64,000 nucleotides of DNA from Mytilus edulis (taxonomy: Eukaryota; Mollusca; Bivalvia; Mytilida; Mytilidae), in the NCBI RefSeq assembly GCF_963676685.1, contig NC_092355.1, forward strand, positions 65,603,006-65,667,005, given 5' to 3'. Shown one piece after another: positions 37,501 through 44,752 of the stretch. Position numbers and translations under genes: made by a program. Below the pieces are notes generated by a model. That model had not been told where the DNA came from. It saw only the letters and a list, made by a program, of their open reading frames with translations, and made no database searches. Numbering within the stretch: position 1 is the first letter of the stretch; every line of letters begins with the position of its first letter.

Positions 37501-40500
37501 TGACACCTGCCAGCTAGACATGTAAACCTTAAATTAATCCATACACCAACTATAGTTGACCTTTTGTATATATAGCATTAGAAAAAAAAAGACCAAAACT
37601 CAAAAACTTAAATATAACCACTGAACCATGAAAATGAGGTCAAGGTTAGGTGACATCTGACAGTTGGACATGTACACCTTACAGTCCTTCCATACACCAA
37701 ATATACTAGACCTATTGCTTATAGTATCTGAGATATGGACTTGACCACCAAAACTTAACCTTGTTCACAGATCTATGAAATGAGGTCGAGGTCATGTGAA
37801 AACTGTCTGACGGGCATGAAGACATTACAAGGTAGGCACATACCAAATATAGTTATCCTATTACTTATAATAAGAGAGAATTAACATTACAAAAAAAACG
37901 TAGTAGTCGCCGCCCGATCACTATCCCTATGTTGAGCTTTTTGCAACAAAAGTTGCAGGCTCGACAATAAATGAATTTGACATCTTCCATAATCATGATT
38001 ATGCCGACTCCATTAAAAAAACATCATGCTTAGCTCAGATCAGATTCTATTTGAAAGATTTAACTACGCAACACTACACTCATTAGCCAAGAGCTTGCTA
38101 TTAGCTTAAATGACCATAATTTATCCAGATAGAGTTACAAATTTTCTATATATGTCTATGTTCCAGACCATACAAGTATTTGGGCCGTACGCGTACAGTC
38201 TGAACCGTATATACATGTACTCGTTCAGTCTGACCATATGCATATGGTTCGACCGTTTGAGTATTTTGAAAAAGTACGCATACAGTCCAGATACATACGG
38301 TCAAAATACTCATACTGTCTCCAACATCTATGCAGACTTCATCAAAACATCAAAATCAATTATCCACAAAAGTTTTCCTCAATCCAAAAAAAATTGGTAC
38401 CCTGGCAAAAAAATGAATGCACAGTCCAACATACTACATGGAAAGGGTTTTAAAAATTATTCAATAGAAAACCAATAAATTATTTTACCAGTTATTTCCA
38501 CAACCAGACACATCAGTTATCAACTGCTGAAAGTCAAACACTTCTCTTAATGGTCCCTTCATCATTTCACTGACAACCCCCTCTTCCATATCAACCAAAA
38601 CAGCCTGTAATGGACAAATGGATTAGTAATTTTATGCATCTTTTATTGCATTTATCATATCATTGTAAACACCATCTATCAGATCAAACAAAACAATTAG
38701 TAAAAGTCAAAATAATGTATTCCAATGTCATAATGTATGATCATAATTTTTGCAGTTTTGACATATCACATGTAGCAGCCTGTGTCGATGTGAATTCTTT
38801 CTGTAGCTTTTATAAATAGGTTGCGGGAGTTTCTTGCTGCAATGAAGACTCATTGGTGGCCTTTGTTTGTTGTCTGCTCCTTGGTCTGGTCATTGTCTCT
38901 TTGACACATTCCCCATTTCCATTCTCAATTTTTTATGGTTTTGTATACAGATACATTGTAAATGTGATTTTAAAAATGCATTATTGAAATTGTATGGATT
39001 GGTCTTCTCAGATTTCCTATTTTTTAAAGTAATAATTTTAAGACAAACTCAACCACATTCCGTATGTGCCTGTCCAAAGTCAGGAATCTGTAATGCAGTT
39101 GTTGTTGTTTGCTTCTGTATATCATACATGTATTTGTTATGTTAATTATTGTTCTGTATAGATATCAGGCTATTAGTCTTGTTTGTATATACATGATATA
39201 GATTTACATTCACCATTTCAGAGCATTTTCAGAGCAGTTTTGATTATAGTTGTTCACTTATCTCTAGTGGAGAGCTGGCTCATTAGCAATCAAATCTTCT
39301 TATTGTTATAATGAAAATTAATGAGATTGCTGTTGCACAGAGTAACCCATAATTTTTGGTTCATATTCTACATAGTTTTTGTACATAAAATCTCCTCTAA
39401 TTAGAAATATACTGTACATTTTCCAAAATAGCATATAGAATTTTTGGACAGTACCTTGTATGAATCTTGTATATATATTTACTCAATATTTTAATCTTAA
39501 GGTAAAAACATGATAAATGAGGTGCATTTTTAAAGTTTTCTTTTACATTAATTTTAACATTTATATCAGGAATACAATTTGGTTCTAAAGGTGAATGAAG
39601 GTAGCTGTCCAAGAACAACAACTCTAACACAATGGGAGACAACTCAAGTTAACTGAAAATGAATAATTTATACAAACTCTAGCTTTGAGTGCTTTAATCT
39701 TTCCTTTACCACTACCCATTGGTATGTTGGCTGGATCATCATATCGGGAATCAACATTTCTGAAAAAGCTGCTTAATGATTCATCATAATTACCACTCTA
39801 CAAAAAAACAAACAAAATCATTGTACATTTTGTAATAAAACACAAGGGCTTCATGTTTATTTGTGACTTGGGGTACTCTTTTCCATGGATTTCATTAGTT
39901 TGTTGTTGGTCGTTGCTGTAAATCAAAATCTTTTTTTTTTAATATTGTTAAGTTATAAATAAATCAGGCTTTTACCATGTTTAAGCCTTAAGGTGGTACC
40001 CAACACTTTCACTAAAATTAATTTGGCTCGTTTAATTTTCATAAAATTTTGTCAAAGTATTTACCTTGACCTTTAATTTTGAAAAAAATATAAAAATTTC
40101 AAAAATTTTGAACCAACTGTTTTGTCAGAAAAATTACACTGGTTATATAGCAGTTTGACAAACACCAATTTTGATCATTGAGAAGCTTGATATTCCTTTT
40201 ACAACACAACGTAATTAAAACGTTTAGCTTATTTTACAGAGTTATCTCCCTGTAGTGTTAGGTACCACCTTTAATTCTTAATTATTTTTACATTGATCAT
40301 TTCTGTGCTTTTTTTTCTTTATCTAGCTATATGCATATGTGGTATGGGTTTTGATTATTGTTGAATACTGTATGGTAAACTATAGACATGATATATGCAC
40401 CCTTCTATGTCATTTCGTCTCATTGCAAAAAATACAAAATATTTATTATTTATAAAATGCAAACATGATAGATGAACATTAAACCTCCAATTTAAGTGTT

Positions 40501-42370
40501 CAACAAAATAGAAATTTCATATGCAGAACTATCAAATGAATTAAAATAAGATACATTTATCATATGTATCCATGACCATAACATCCTGTTTGCCAAAATA
40601 GTTTGCAACTTAGTATAGTTGAGTTTGTGCTTTAATATATCTGAATTAACTTTGGTCTGCCATTCAATTCAGATACTATGCATGAAGTTAAAAAAAATAT
40701 ATGAGACCTTGTTGACAGCTGCATGCTCTCTTAATGCAAGATCCCAGAATCTACAACCAATCTGATTTCCACATTGTCCAACTGTAAAAATAGAAAATAT
40801 TGATGTACATGTAGATCATACTAAAATACTTATTACTATTTCTCTCTACATGCTTTAAAGCCAATGAAAGCCAGCAATGTTTAATCATGTTAACATTGAG
40901 TAACCAAAAAAAAAGGAGTATTAAACATAACAACACCACTCCTCCTTCTGGCACAAAATTGAACTTTAATATCTTGATGTTTTTGTTTTATTCCATTCAA
41001 ACAGAGGTTTTATACAAATGCAAACAATTTTTTTTTGCGTTGCATATTGGTATGATGTTTTGTCTGAAGGCATATTTGGTTTCCAGACAATAACTTTATT
41101 TTATTGAAGTGAATGGATCTCTTTGAAATTTTAACGAATTAGGAAAGGTTCAATACCACATAAAGGAAAGTTGGGAACTTAGGATTGATTTTGGGGGTTG
41201 TGCTACCAACAATTTAACAATAAAAGTCCAAAAATGGGCAAAAAAAACAAGTATTTTTGTTGTTTTTGGACAATAACTTGAAAGTGTATGACCGAATAAA
41301 ACTTGGAATTTCAATATTAGCATATATTGGTGACTTTTAAACATTGATTATTAATTAATAGTATATTATCGATATATTTTTTAACTTTTAAATGATTTAC
41401 AGAAAGCAGATAAGTTCATAAAAAACTTTTAAAAATTTAGTGTGTACATCGAATATGGCGACCACAGAAATCACAATGGCCGCCATGCTCGATGTACACA
41501 CTAAATTTTAAATTATCTTTATGAACTTATCTGCTTTTTGTAAATCATTTTAAAGTTATATGGGGACGAAGTCCCCAATAACAGTAGAAAAATTAATAGA
41601 AAAAAAAGAAAAAAAAATCAGGGAAAATTTTCCCGAATTTTTCATTGTACACACGTACTAATGAACTCAAAATCGTTCAAATATTTTTATGTCGTGTCTT
41701 TTAATTTCCGGATCTGCGCAGAACGCAGAAATCTACTTCCTTCTTCCGGTCTTGTTGTCGTGACTTTGATTAGTCTAGTAAAATATAGGAACTCAAGGAA
41801 CACAATACCAATATTTCATTTTTAATCATTCTTTGTCTTTGGTATGAATAAACGTTAGGCCTACCTGATGCATTGCGTTTCTTTGTTTACATTGAACATG
41901 ACGTCATAACTTAAATAACGTCACATTAGTAAAATCCCTAACAACAGAACCAAAATCGGAAACGTTATGGTATTTCCGTATCTTTTTTTTAACAAATATT
42001 TAAAATACCAAAAAAAAATTTAAACAAACTTCGTTCCCATTCACAGGTAATGCCTGCCTCATATTAATCAATGTTCAAAAGTCACCAATATGTGATAATA
42101 TTAAAATTTCAAGTGTTATTCGGTCATTACAAGTGTTATTCGGTCATTACAAGTGGTATTCAGTCATTACAAGTGTTATTTCCGATATTACAAGTGATAT
42201 TTTGATAATAACAGTGTTATAATTTCGGTCATTCGTGTTACCCGATAAGGGGTTTATGTTGGTGTTGTAACTTGTATGCCTTCTGGTTTTGTTTCCTTGT
42301 TCTTTTTTTTTTTTAGTGAGTTTCAAACTTGTTAAATTATTTTACCTTGAACAACAATAGATTGTGTCAT
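9893..42370 (-). CDS. TUBE1: Epsilon-tubulin, complete gene in 12 coding exons (485 aa)
   Basis: Epsilon-tubulin is a centriolar tubulin needed for stable triplet microtubules. Exons in gene order: 42346-42370, 40708-40781, 39678-39797, 38489-38604, 34560-34681, 24521-24587, 22824-22944, 21762-21958, 19033-19173, 13698-13838, 10824-10998, 9893-10051. Each internal edge has AG/GT and the phases join without conflict into 485 codons, near the 475 aa of the human protein. The start MTQSIVVQ lies in a 25-nt first coding exon. Exon 2 carries VGQCGNQIGC. The nucleotide-binding GGGTGSG loop is split between exons 5 and 6. Exon 7 carries SAEDDVVTSPYNS, exon 8 FDSMNNIVANLLLN, and exon 10 DPKHSLYLACALMVRGN; these are strongly epsilon-type rather than alpha or beta. 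The last exon ends in a proline-rich tail. Intron 5 (about 10 kb) holds a complete opposite-strand RING-NHL gene. Exon 5 is preceded by tandem copies of its own 5' end. Assignment is by remembered family sequence, with high certainty. Confidence 0.96.
11265..12240 (+). mobile_element. Decayed hAT-type transposon remnant
   Basis: The left end begins CAGGGGCGTAGCTACC, a terminus typical of hAT elements. At about 11780-12060 a broken frame reads like the hAT transposases of the ZMYM/52-kDa-repressor type. Residues like ENMPRRCG are followed by a TAA and then QTTGANHPATTPKQYW...FIDHMIKEL. The 119-codon open frame starting at 11878 is in another frame and is not the relic. No matching right end follows, so the copy is truncated. 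It lies in TUBE1 intron 10. Confidence 0.6.
12235..12440 (-). repeat. Minisatellite-like element made of 'atcccgaaat' units
   Basis: Degenerate units around 'atcccgaaatc' and 'cttaaaaac' repeat for about 200 bases, bounded by 'tatgaggggggat' and 'ccccctc'. A second copy lies in the opposite orientation at 42940-43170 and shares 'aggacctttat' and 'gaattctttttttcgaa'. Confidence 0.6.
12864..13006. mobile_element. Hairpin MITE-like element
   Basis: The left arm (from aattcatgggggcttgaat) and right arm (to the reverse complement at 13006) are nearly complementary for about 60 bases each, with a loop of about 20 bases. Both arms share 'ccctttat' and 'ttttaccc' inside. It has no coding capacity. 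It is probably a miniature inverted-repeat transposon in TUBE1 intron 10. Confidence 0.65.
13290..13600 (+). repeat. Interspersed repeat family A
   Basis: This copy carries the same ordered blocks as 2925-3320, from 'tggtatgattgccaat' to 'gggtcctgacttagga'. It ends with a short piece ('gcatattcaggatgagaac') that also occurs in the element at 59540-59940. It stops about 100 bases before TUBE1 exon 10. Confidence 0.65.
14157..14374. mobile_element. MITE-like element with ~38-bp terminal inverted repeats
   Basis: The left end 'cttaagggggtagacc...gataactctt' is matched, with a few changes, by the reverse complement of 'aagagttatttccctc...tccttaag' at 14336-14374. The 140 bases between the ends are non-coding. 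Confidence 0.65.
15870..16975. mobile_element. 1.1-kb element with GGTGCCGATTTGAC repeats at both ends in opposite orientation
   Basis: The left arm (15870-15973) has about six copies of a 15-17 base unit containing 'caaatcggcacc'. The right arm (16850-16975) has about seven copies of the complement ('ggtgccgatttgac'). The roughly 880 bases between are AT-rich and non-coding. Similar sequence (cgcatggttctattat) occurs just outside both arms, at about 15835 and 17007, so the host sequence may have been duplicated. Terminal repeat arrays of this kind are known from non-autonomous DNA transposons; the family is not recognised. Confidence 0.6.
17263..18847 (+). mobile_element. Internally deleted hAT transposon
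   Basis: The right end TAGCTACGCCCCTG and a diverged left end CAGGCGCGTAGCAACC form a hAT-type inverted pair. Two coding relics remain. At about 17500-17655 there is an exon-like frame starting MDESSG and containing YDILMRPWTSIHSYEFP. At about 18160-18310 there is the C-terminal dimerisation block ATTERSFSTMRRVKTYLR. The region between is replaced by non-coding DNA, including a 'gtccgtccgtctgtctg' tract. The copy cannot encode an active transposase. Confidence 0.65.
19770..20130 (-). repeat. Interspersed repeat family C
   Basis: Landmarks on the gene strand include 'gtgccaatgagacaactctcc', 'acggccttcaacacagag', 'gggcccaaaa' and 'gtttaatcccgctgc'. A full copy in the opposite orientation is at 30485-30860 and another at 43790-44070. 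A, B and C share short blocks, so they may be related. Confidence 0.65.
20893..21190 (+). repeat. Interspersed repeat family B, near full length
   Basis: It starts 'ataaaattgagaatgg', runs through 'gtgtcaaagagacaac' and 'cttcagctggcccctaa' and ends 'atgcggcggggttaaac'. Fragments recur near 9055, 32895, 38820 (minus) and 60800. It is non-coding. Confidence 0.65.
21600..21725 (-). repeat. Fragment of repeat family C
   Basis: It shares the 'gtgagccaaggctc...tgttgaag' and 'gacctatta' blocks with 19770-20130. It ends just before TUBE1 exon 8. Confidence 0.5.
22559..22758. repeat. (AT)n tracts flanking a perfect 52-bp palindrome
   Basis: An (AT)n tract of about 36 bases (22560-22596) and another of about 25 bases (22734-22758) enclose 22685-22736. 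That stretch is a perfect palindrome with two 26-base arms (tatagattgcctaacaatg...) and no spacer. It can extrude as a cruciform and may be unstable in cloning and assembly. Confidence 0.85.
23218..24320. mobile_element. ~865-bp element with ~66-bp inverted ends inserted into a family G repeat
   Basis: The inverted ends lie at about 23277-23342 and 24073-24140; both carry 'gtactaa.caagcggg' type blocks and 'cgattttga'. Outside them, 23218-23275 and 24145-24320 match the left and right parts of the family G repeat, which is continuous at 35308-35585. The flanks therefore rejoin to a known unit, which supports a real insertion. The insert is non-coding and contains internal 'tgtacggtgt' inverted motifs. 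Confidence 0.65.
24920..25054 (-). pseudogene. Fragment of the 3' end of 28S ribosomal RNA
   Basis: On the minus strand this reads through landmarks of the conserved 3' part of 28S rRNA: 'gaagctaccatctg', 'gggattatgactgaacgc', 'ctctaagtcagaatc', 'aacgatac' and 'aggccttgggaggc'. Only about 135 bases are present, there are differences from the conserved sequence, and no rDNA flank follows. It is a dispersed fragment rather than a working rRNA gene. It sits in TUBE1 intron 5. Confidence 0.75.
25794..27080 (+). CDS. RING finger and NHL-repeat protein (TRIM/NHLRC1-like), intronless
   Basis: The 428-residue frame starts at ATG 25794. Residues 26-70 are a C3HC4 RING (C26, C29, C41, H43, C46, C49, C67, C70), the module that binds an E2 enzyme in ubiquitin ligases. 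A serine/proline-rich linker follows (about 95-145). From about 155 to the end there are roughly six NHL repeats, which fold as a beta-propeller for substrate or RNA binding; units such as GVATDSHNNIIVADAGNFRVEIF are clear. No B-box or coiled coil is present, so it is not a full tripartite-motif protein. The layout matches malin (NHLRC1), but it could equally be a member of the large molluscan RING/B-box/NHL family that has lost its middle. The gene lies on the opposite strand within TUBE1 intron 5. Lack of introns suggests an origin by retroposition. The reading frame is intact, so it is likely functional. Confidence 0.92.
   Translation: MASFSQGQTVPQKTLRSKIKDDHLTCAICLGNYDHPKALSCLHTFCENCIRGYIFGRNFDKVGNFPCPECKQIIQIPAGGVESFPDNFHIKSLLDALSTPARPAPPRTINPNSEPNNSQFTDQSGASGDSYLYPALQRSDSEKKDYVFVEGDKMILKFGQFGGTLIDFHKPYDLAISQTGQYAISDRSGSRILVFSNTGILLSRITCMNCKISGLTFMRDGNILVAVANAGSSIMRVYNMDGKLLEDIGEFYKFAKPSGIAINSSHQIVISDLESHTIMIFTDKRKFSTKFGSKGSGEKRFLSANFITINQKNHIIVSDCGNNCIQVFDSTGEFKHKFGITGEGHGQLSCPMGVATDSHNNIIVADAGNFRVEIFDKKGRHIKCLIEDTDAIGNEAKPLNVAVTHKGDIAVLLVGEQFAEVRVFRWNG
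27127..27132 (+). terminator. Candidate polyadenylation signal of the RING-NHL gene
   Basis: AATAAA lies 47 bases after the stop codon, so the 3' UTR may be very short. Confidence 0.5.
27453..28141. mobile_element. ~690-bp element with ~45-bp terminal inverted repeats
   Basis: The left end (from cagtcagagctcagacat) is complementary, with few changes, to the right end finishing at 28141. Inside, short palindromic motifs of the type 'gacttatttaagtc' recur. It begins about 370 bases downstream of the RING-NHL gene and has no coding capacity. Confidence 0.65.
28142..29741. other. Intronic AT-rich DNA, nothing recognised
   Basis: This part of TUBE1 intron 5 has no exon-like frame with splice sites and no repeat that I can match elsewhere in the window. 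Confidence 0.5.
29742..30200 (+). repeat. Family F repeat split by a family A insertion
   Basis: It starts 'tatgcccctgcc', a hairpin with 'gggggcata'. The F blocks 'atgaaacttata' and 'cacagatcaa' follow to about 29938. A family A copy then occupies 29939-30135. F resumes at 'tgcccctttccaaatgg' to about 30200. A second F copy lies at 31865-32215. Confidence 0.6.
30320..30480 (+). repeat. Diverged family A copy
   Basis: It retains 'ggccttcaacaatgag' and 'aaaaggccctgaca' in the family order but is shortened on the right. Confidence 0.5.
30485..30860 (+). repeat. Interspersed repeat family C, near full length
   Basis: This copy is in the opposite orientation to 19770-20130 and shares 'gtgtgagtgccaatgaga', 'aagttaaccattataggtc' and 'tttgcagcgggattaag'. 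An open frame at 30544 lies inside the repeat. It recurs with 19770-20065 only because the two copies are similar. Confidence 0.65.
31690..32215. repeat. Fragments of families A/C (minus) and F (plus)
   Basis: Bases 31690-31860 carry minus-strand A/C blocks (ggcaatcataccact, gacctataatggtttac). Bases 31865-32215 carry two tandem F units, each starting near 'caaccaaatgtta.gaaactta'. Confidence 0.5.
32485..32970 (-). repeat. Near full-length family A copy followed by a family B fragment
   Basis: Bases 32485-32880 are a minus-strand copy of the 2925-3320 unit, recognisable by 'aagtcaggagcctgtaatt' and 'ggcaatcataccacat'. Bases 32895-32970 are the start of family B on the plus strand. Confidence 0.65.
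32971..34204. other. Intronic DNA, nothing recognised
   Basis: This is AT-rich intron 5 sequence of TUBE1 with no exon-like frame and no matched repeat. Confidence 0.5.
34205..34475 (-). mobile_element. Probable tRNA-derived SINE
   Basis: On the minus strand a box-A-like stretch (gccttaatgg) is followed about 32 bases later by a good box B (GGTTCCAACCC, 34414-34424). An arm 'aacctc...gaggtt' lies between. This is the internal promoter layout of RNA polymerase III tRNA genes. A non-tRNA body follows to about 34205. Bivalves are known to carry tRNA-derived SINEs; I cannot name the family. It lies just downstream of TUBE1 exon 5. Confidence 0.5.
34625..35101 (-). repeat. 71-bp tandem repeat copying the acceptor and 5' part of TUBE1 exon 5
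   Basis: Units begin at 34625, 34696, 34767, 34838, 34909 and 34980, exactly 71 bases apart. A degenerate seventh lies near 35064-35101. The first unit includes the real exon 5 acceptor (ttag at the 34682 boundary) and the first 57 exon bases. The five upstream copies reproduce the acceptor and the AVGHKMYGAQYREQL-coding stretch, with mostly silent differences (GTA or GTT for V). Read through without splicing, each copy meets a TAA about 20 codons in. The most upstream copy differs at 'gtgtacc'. Confidence 0.93.
35308..35585 (+). repeat. Interspersed repeat family G, intact copy
   Basis: It runs from 'acaagaatgtgtcc' through 'ggcattaaaattagaaag' and 'acttcaacttcatc' to a GGACGG-rich stretch and a terminal hairpin (atgcccctctac...gtaggtggggcat). 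The same unit at 23218-24320 is split by an insertion. Confidence 0.65.
35586..35765 (+). repeat. Family A repeat abutting the family G end
   Basis: It carries 'gaagatggggcacaatt', 'atagtcagctataaaagg' and 'gaaaactaacggcc'. It is truncated on the right. Confidence 0.6.
36022..36989. mobile_element. ~970-bp element with ~38-bp terminal inverted repeats
   Basis: The left end 'ttaggccagggttttttag...ttggtttacagat' is matched by the reverse complement at 36948-36989. One 104-codon frame (36246-36560) lies inside; it is lysine-rich and not recognised. I regard it as chance. This is a candidate non-autonomous DNA transposon in TUBE1 intron 4. Confidence 0.65.
37025..37967 (+). repeat. Element with five ~147-bp tandem units
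   Basis: The marker 'accatgaaaatgaggtca' or a variant recurs at 37181, 37328, 37475, 37625 and 37771, a period of 146-150 bases. Each unit also has 'ccatacaccaactatagttga' type blocks. The element ends in a hairpin-bearing tail (ttgagctttttgcaac...ttgcaggctcgac). It lies in TUBE1 intron 4. Confidence 0.75.
38820..39300 (-). repeat. Minus-strand fragments of families B and A
   Basis: Bases 38820-38940 are family B (ctctttgacacattcccc). Bases 39040-39300 are a diverged family A copy (gtgcctgtccaaagtcagga). They lie between TUBE1 exons 4 and 3. Confidence 0.55.
39985..40275. mobile_element. MITE-like element with 'aaggtggtaccyaacact' ends
   Basis: The left end 'taaggtggtacccaacact' is matched by the reverse complement of 'agtgttaggtaccacctt' at the right end. 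The interior is AT-rich and non-coding. It lies in TUBE1 intron 2. Confidence 0.6.
41265..42240. mobile_element. Nested palindromic element in TUBE1 intron 1
   Basis: The outer inverted ends are about 41284-41352 and 42063-42130 (shared 'atattggtgacttttraacattgatta' type core). An inner hairpin at about 41385-41560 has ~70-base arms around 'tggcgaccac...ggccgccat'. It is followed by the palindrome 'ggggacgaagtcccc'. The right end carries about four direct repeats of 'caagtgttattcggtcatta'. No coding sequence is visible. Confidence 0.65.
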
Positions 42371-44744
42371 TGTGATTCATGTCTATATAACTGCAAAGAA
42401 AATGATTGTGTTCAAATATTTTTCATCGTCAAAGAAGCTTTACTGGTTAATTTACAGCTTAATACATCATGCATTACTATCATGTTATTAAACGTTTATA
42501 AGATTAAATAGTAGAAAATAAATACAAAACAAAAACGGGTAATGTTATGATATTTCTTTCCGGAACACAAACTGAGGGTGCAGCCGCTTCAGGGTGTTAT
42601 TTCAGGTTTGTAAGCTAATTATCGGTGTAATGAAACAACATTTGTGTTTAATTAGTGACTGGATTAAACTCTTTCAAAAATCAGTTGATACGGGCATACA
42701 CGGATCATCTATCAAGAAAACCAAACAAGGAAATGTCAAACAATCAAATAGATGCAGTATGCTAATCGATTTTCTGTTTTCATGCGAATGTTTTTCCCCG
42801 ATAGCGGCATGATTTATTTTGTATTGTAATTATAATTTTTAAGTGAGATTTTTTCAGGGATTAAAATTCTTATGAAATCTGAGATGAGGGAGATGATACG
42901 CTTGACTGACACCACAGGCACTTGTCTCCCCTATATAATATCTTATATATGAGGGGGGATAGGACCTTTATCGGGAATCCGGGATATGGAGTCTCAAGTA
43001 TGGAGTTTTTAAACTCGGGATATTGGAATTGACTCTTTCGGGATCCGGGAATTCTTTTTTTCGAATTTCGGGATGTCGGGATTGAAATTTGTTTAAATTC
43101 GGGACCGCGGGATTTCATGTTTTTTAAGCCCGGGATCAGGACCCCCTCCTACGCCCCCTTATATATTAAGTATAGAGGGGGGAAGAAATCTGAGACACGT
43201 GCCTGTGTTGAAGACGGAATGCTGGATTCATGGATTTAAAAAAGTGGGTTAATTGTGGGATACAGGGCGGCTAAAAGAATATATATATATAGGATCTGTG
43301 AAAAAGAAAGGAAATTATAGCACCCTATCCATGCCACTCCTTCTTTGAAGAAATAATTCAAATATATCCATTTCTTAACGTATTTTTTTCCTTTAAATTT
43401 CTGAACTAAAGTAGGAAATTGTGACCTTTTTTTAAATGGATAAACTTTTCATTTTCACTGTTATCTTAAGTCTAACCTTTTGTTAAGTGCGAAATTCATT
43501 CCAAATTTTATTTCTATTAGAGTAAGAGAGTTGGAGGACTATATGTTGACAACAATTTCGGTGGTAGACATGTGGTTAGCTACAACTTACATTTCCCTGT
43601 TTTATGGGGGAATTCGTGCCTGAAATCACTAAATCTAATCAATCAACCTTGTATTCTTTGAGTTGATTTAATTGCGGTCGTGTCAAAGAGGGATACCAAA
43701 AGGACATTCAAACTCTATTAAAGATTGAAAATACAAAGACAACGCCATGGCTAAAAAATAAAAAAGACAAACAGACAAATAGTATTCTGATGTACAGTAG
43801 TTGTCGTTTGTTTATGTAATTTACACGTGTTTTTCGTTTTTTTTTATTTCAGATTCTTTATAGATTAGACCGTTGGTTTTCCCGTTTGAATTGTTTTACA
43901 CGTCTAGTAATTTTGGGGTCCTTTAAAGCTTGTTGTTCGGTGTGAGCCAAGGCTCAGTGTTGAAGGCCGTTAATTGACCCGGCTATAATGGTTTACTTTT
44001 ATAAATTGTTCTTTGGATGGAGAGTTGTCTCATTGGCACTCATACCACTTCTTCTTTTATCTAAATAGTAGTACACAAAACACAACATAGAAAACTTAAG
44101 ACGACACGAACCCCACCAAAAACTGGAGGTGATCTCAGGTGCTCCGAATGGACCTTACTCCACATTTGGCACCCGTCGTGTTGCTCGTGTTTTTAAAAAC
44201 CCAGATTAGTCTTAATTCGGTAGGTCTTATTCGTCTCAACGCGATCTAGTGATCGAGGGTTTGTACTTCTTTTAGGCGATTGAGTTGCGATATGTGTTAA
44301 TCTATCGTGAATACTCGTATCTATCGTTATGCTAGATGGTTTACAATTTTTATTCAGTTGATATTTGGCAATAAAGCATGAACAATCGTATCTATCGTAA
44401 TGACTGATGGTTTGTAATTTCTATTGAGTTGATAATTGGTAATCATGCAATTGTCATCAATTATATATATCAATCTTTACACGGCGGCAAATTTTAAATC
44501 CATATATATTTTAAAAACGGCATATTTGTTGAAATCGATTTTTTTTTTTAAAAGAGTTTTTTGAAATGTTTGTGCTTTCGAAAAATGTTAAGTGATCGAT
44601 GGTATAGCTTCACGGTTTGCCGTTACCGTCACTCCGATGATAGCTTCACCTCTTGACCTTTATTTTACCAGTAAGCATAACCATTAACAAATAATAAAAC
44701 GAAAATGTATGTTTTTGTTTTTACATTTTTTTTTATGATTCCAG
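42371..44744. other. Intergenic region between the divergent TUBE1 and first ASB gene
   Basis: The promoters of both genes should lie here, but I see no convincing TATA box or named site. The stretch also holds a copy of the 'atcccgaaat' element (42940-43170, opposite to 12235-12440), a family C repeat (43790-44070, minus) and a 'ggtgatctcaggtgctcc' repeat-like block near 44128. Confidence 0.5.
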
Positions 44745-44752
44745 TTATCTCT

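Noticed and set aside
38140-38345. Motif-rich stretch with repeated 'gtacagtctga'/'accatatgcatatggt' words
   Set aside because: The short words are too diverged to define a unit or element borders from this window alone.
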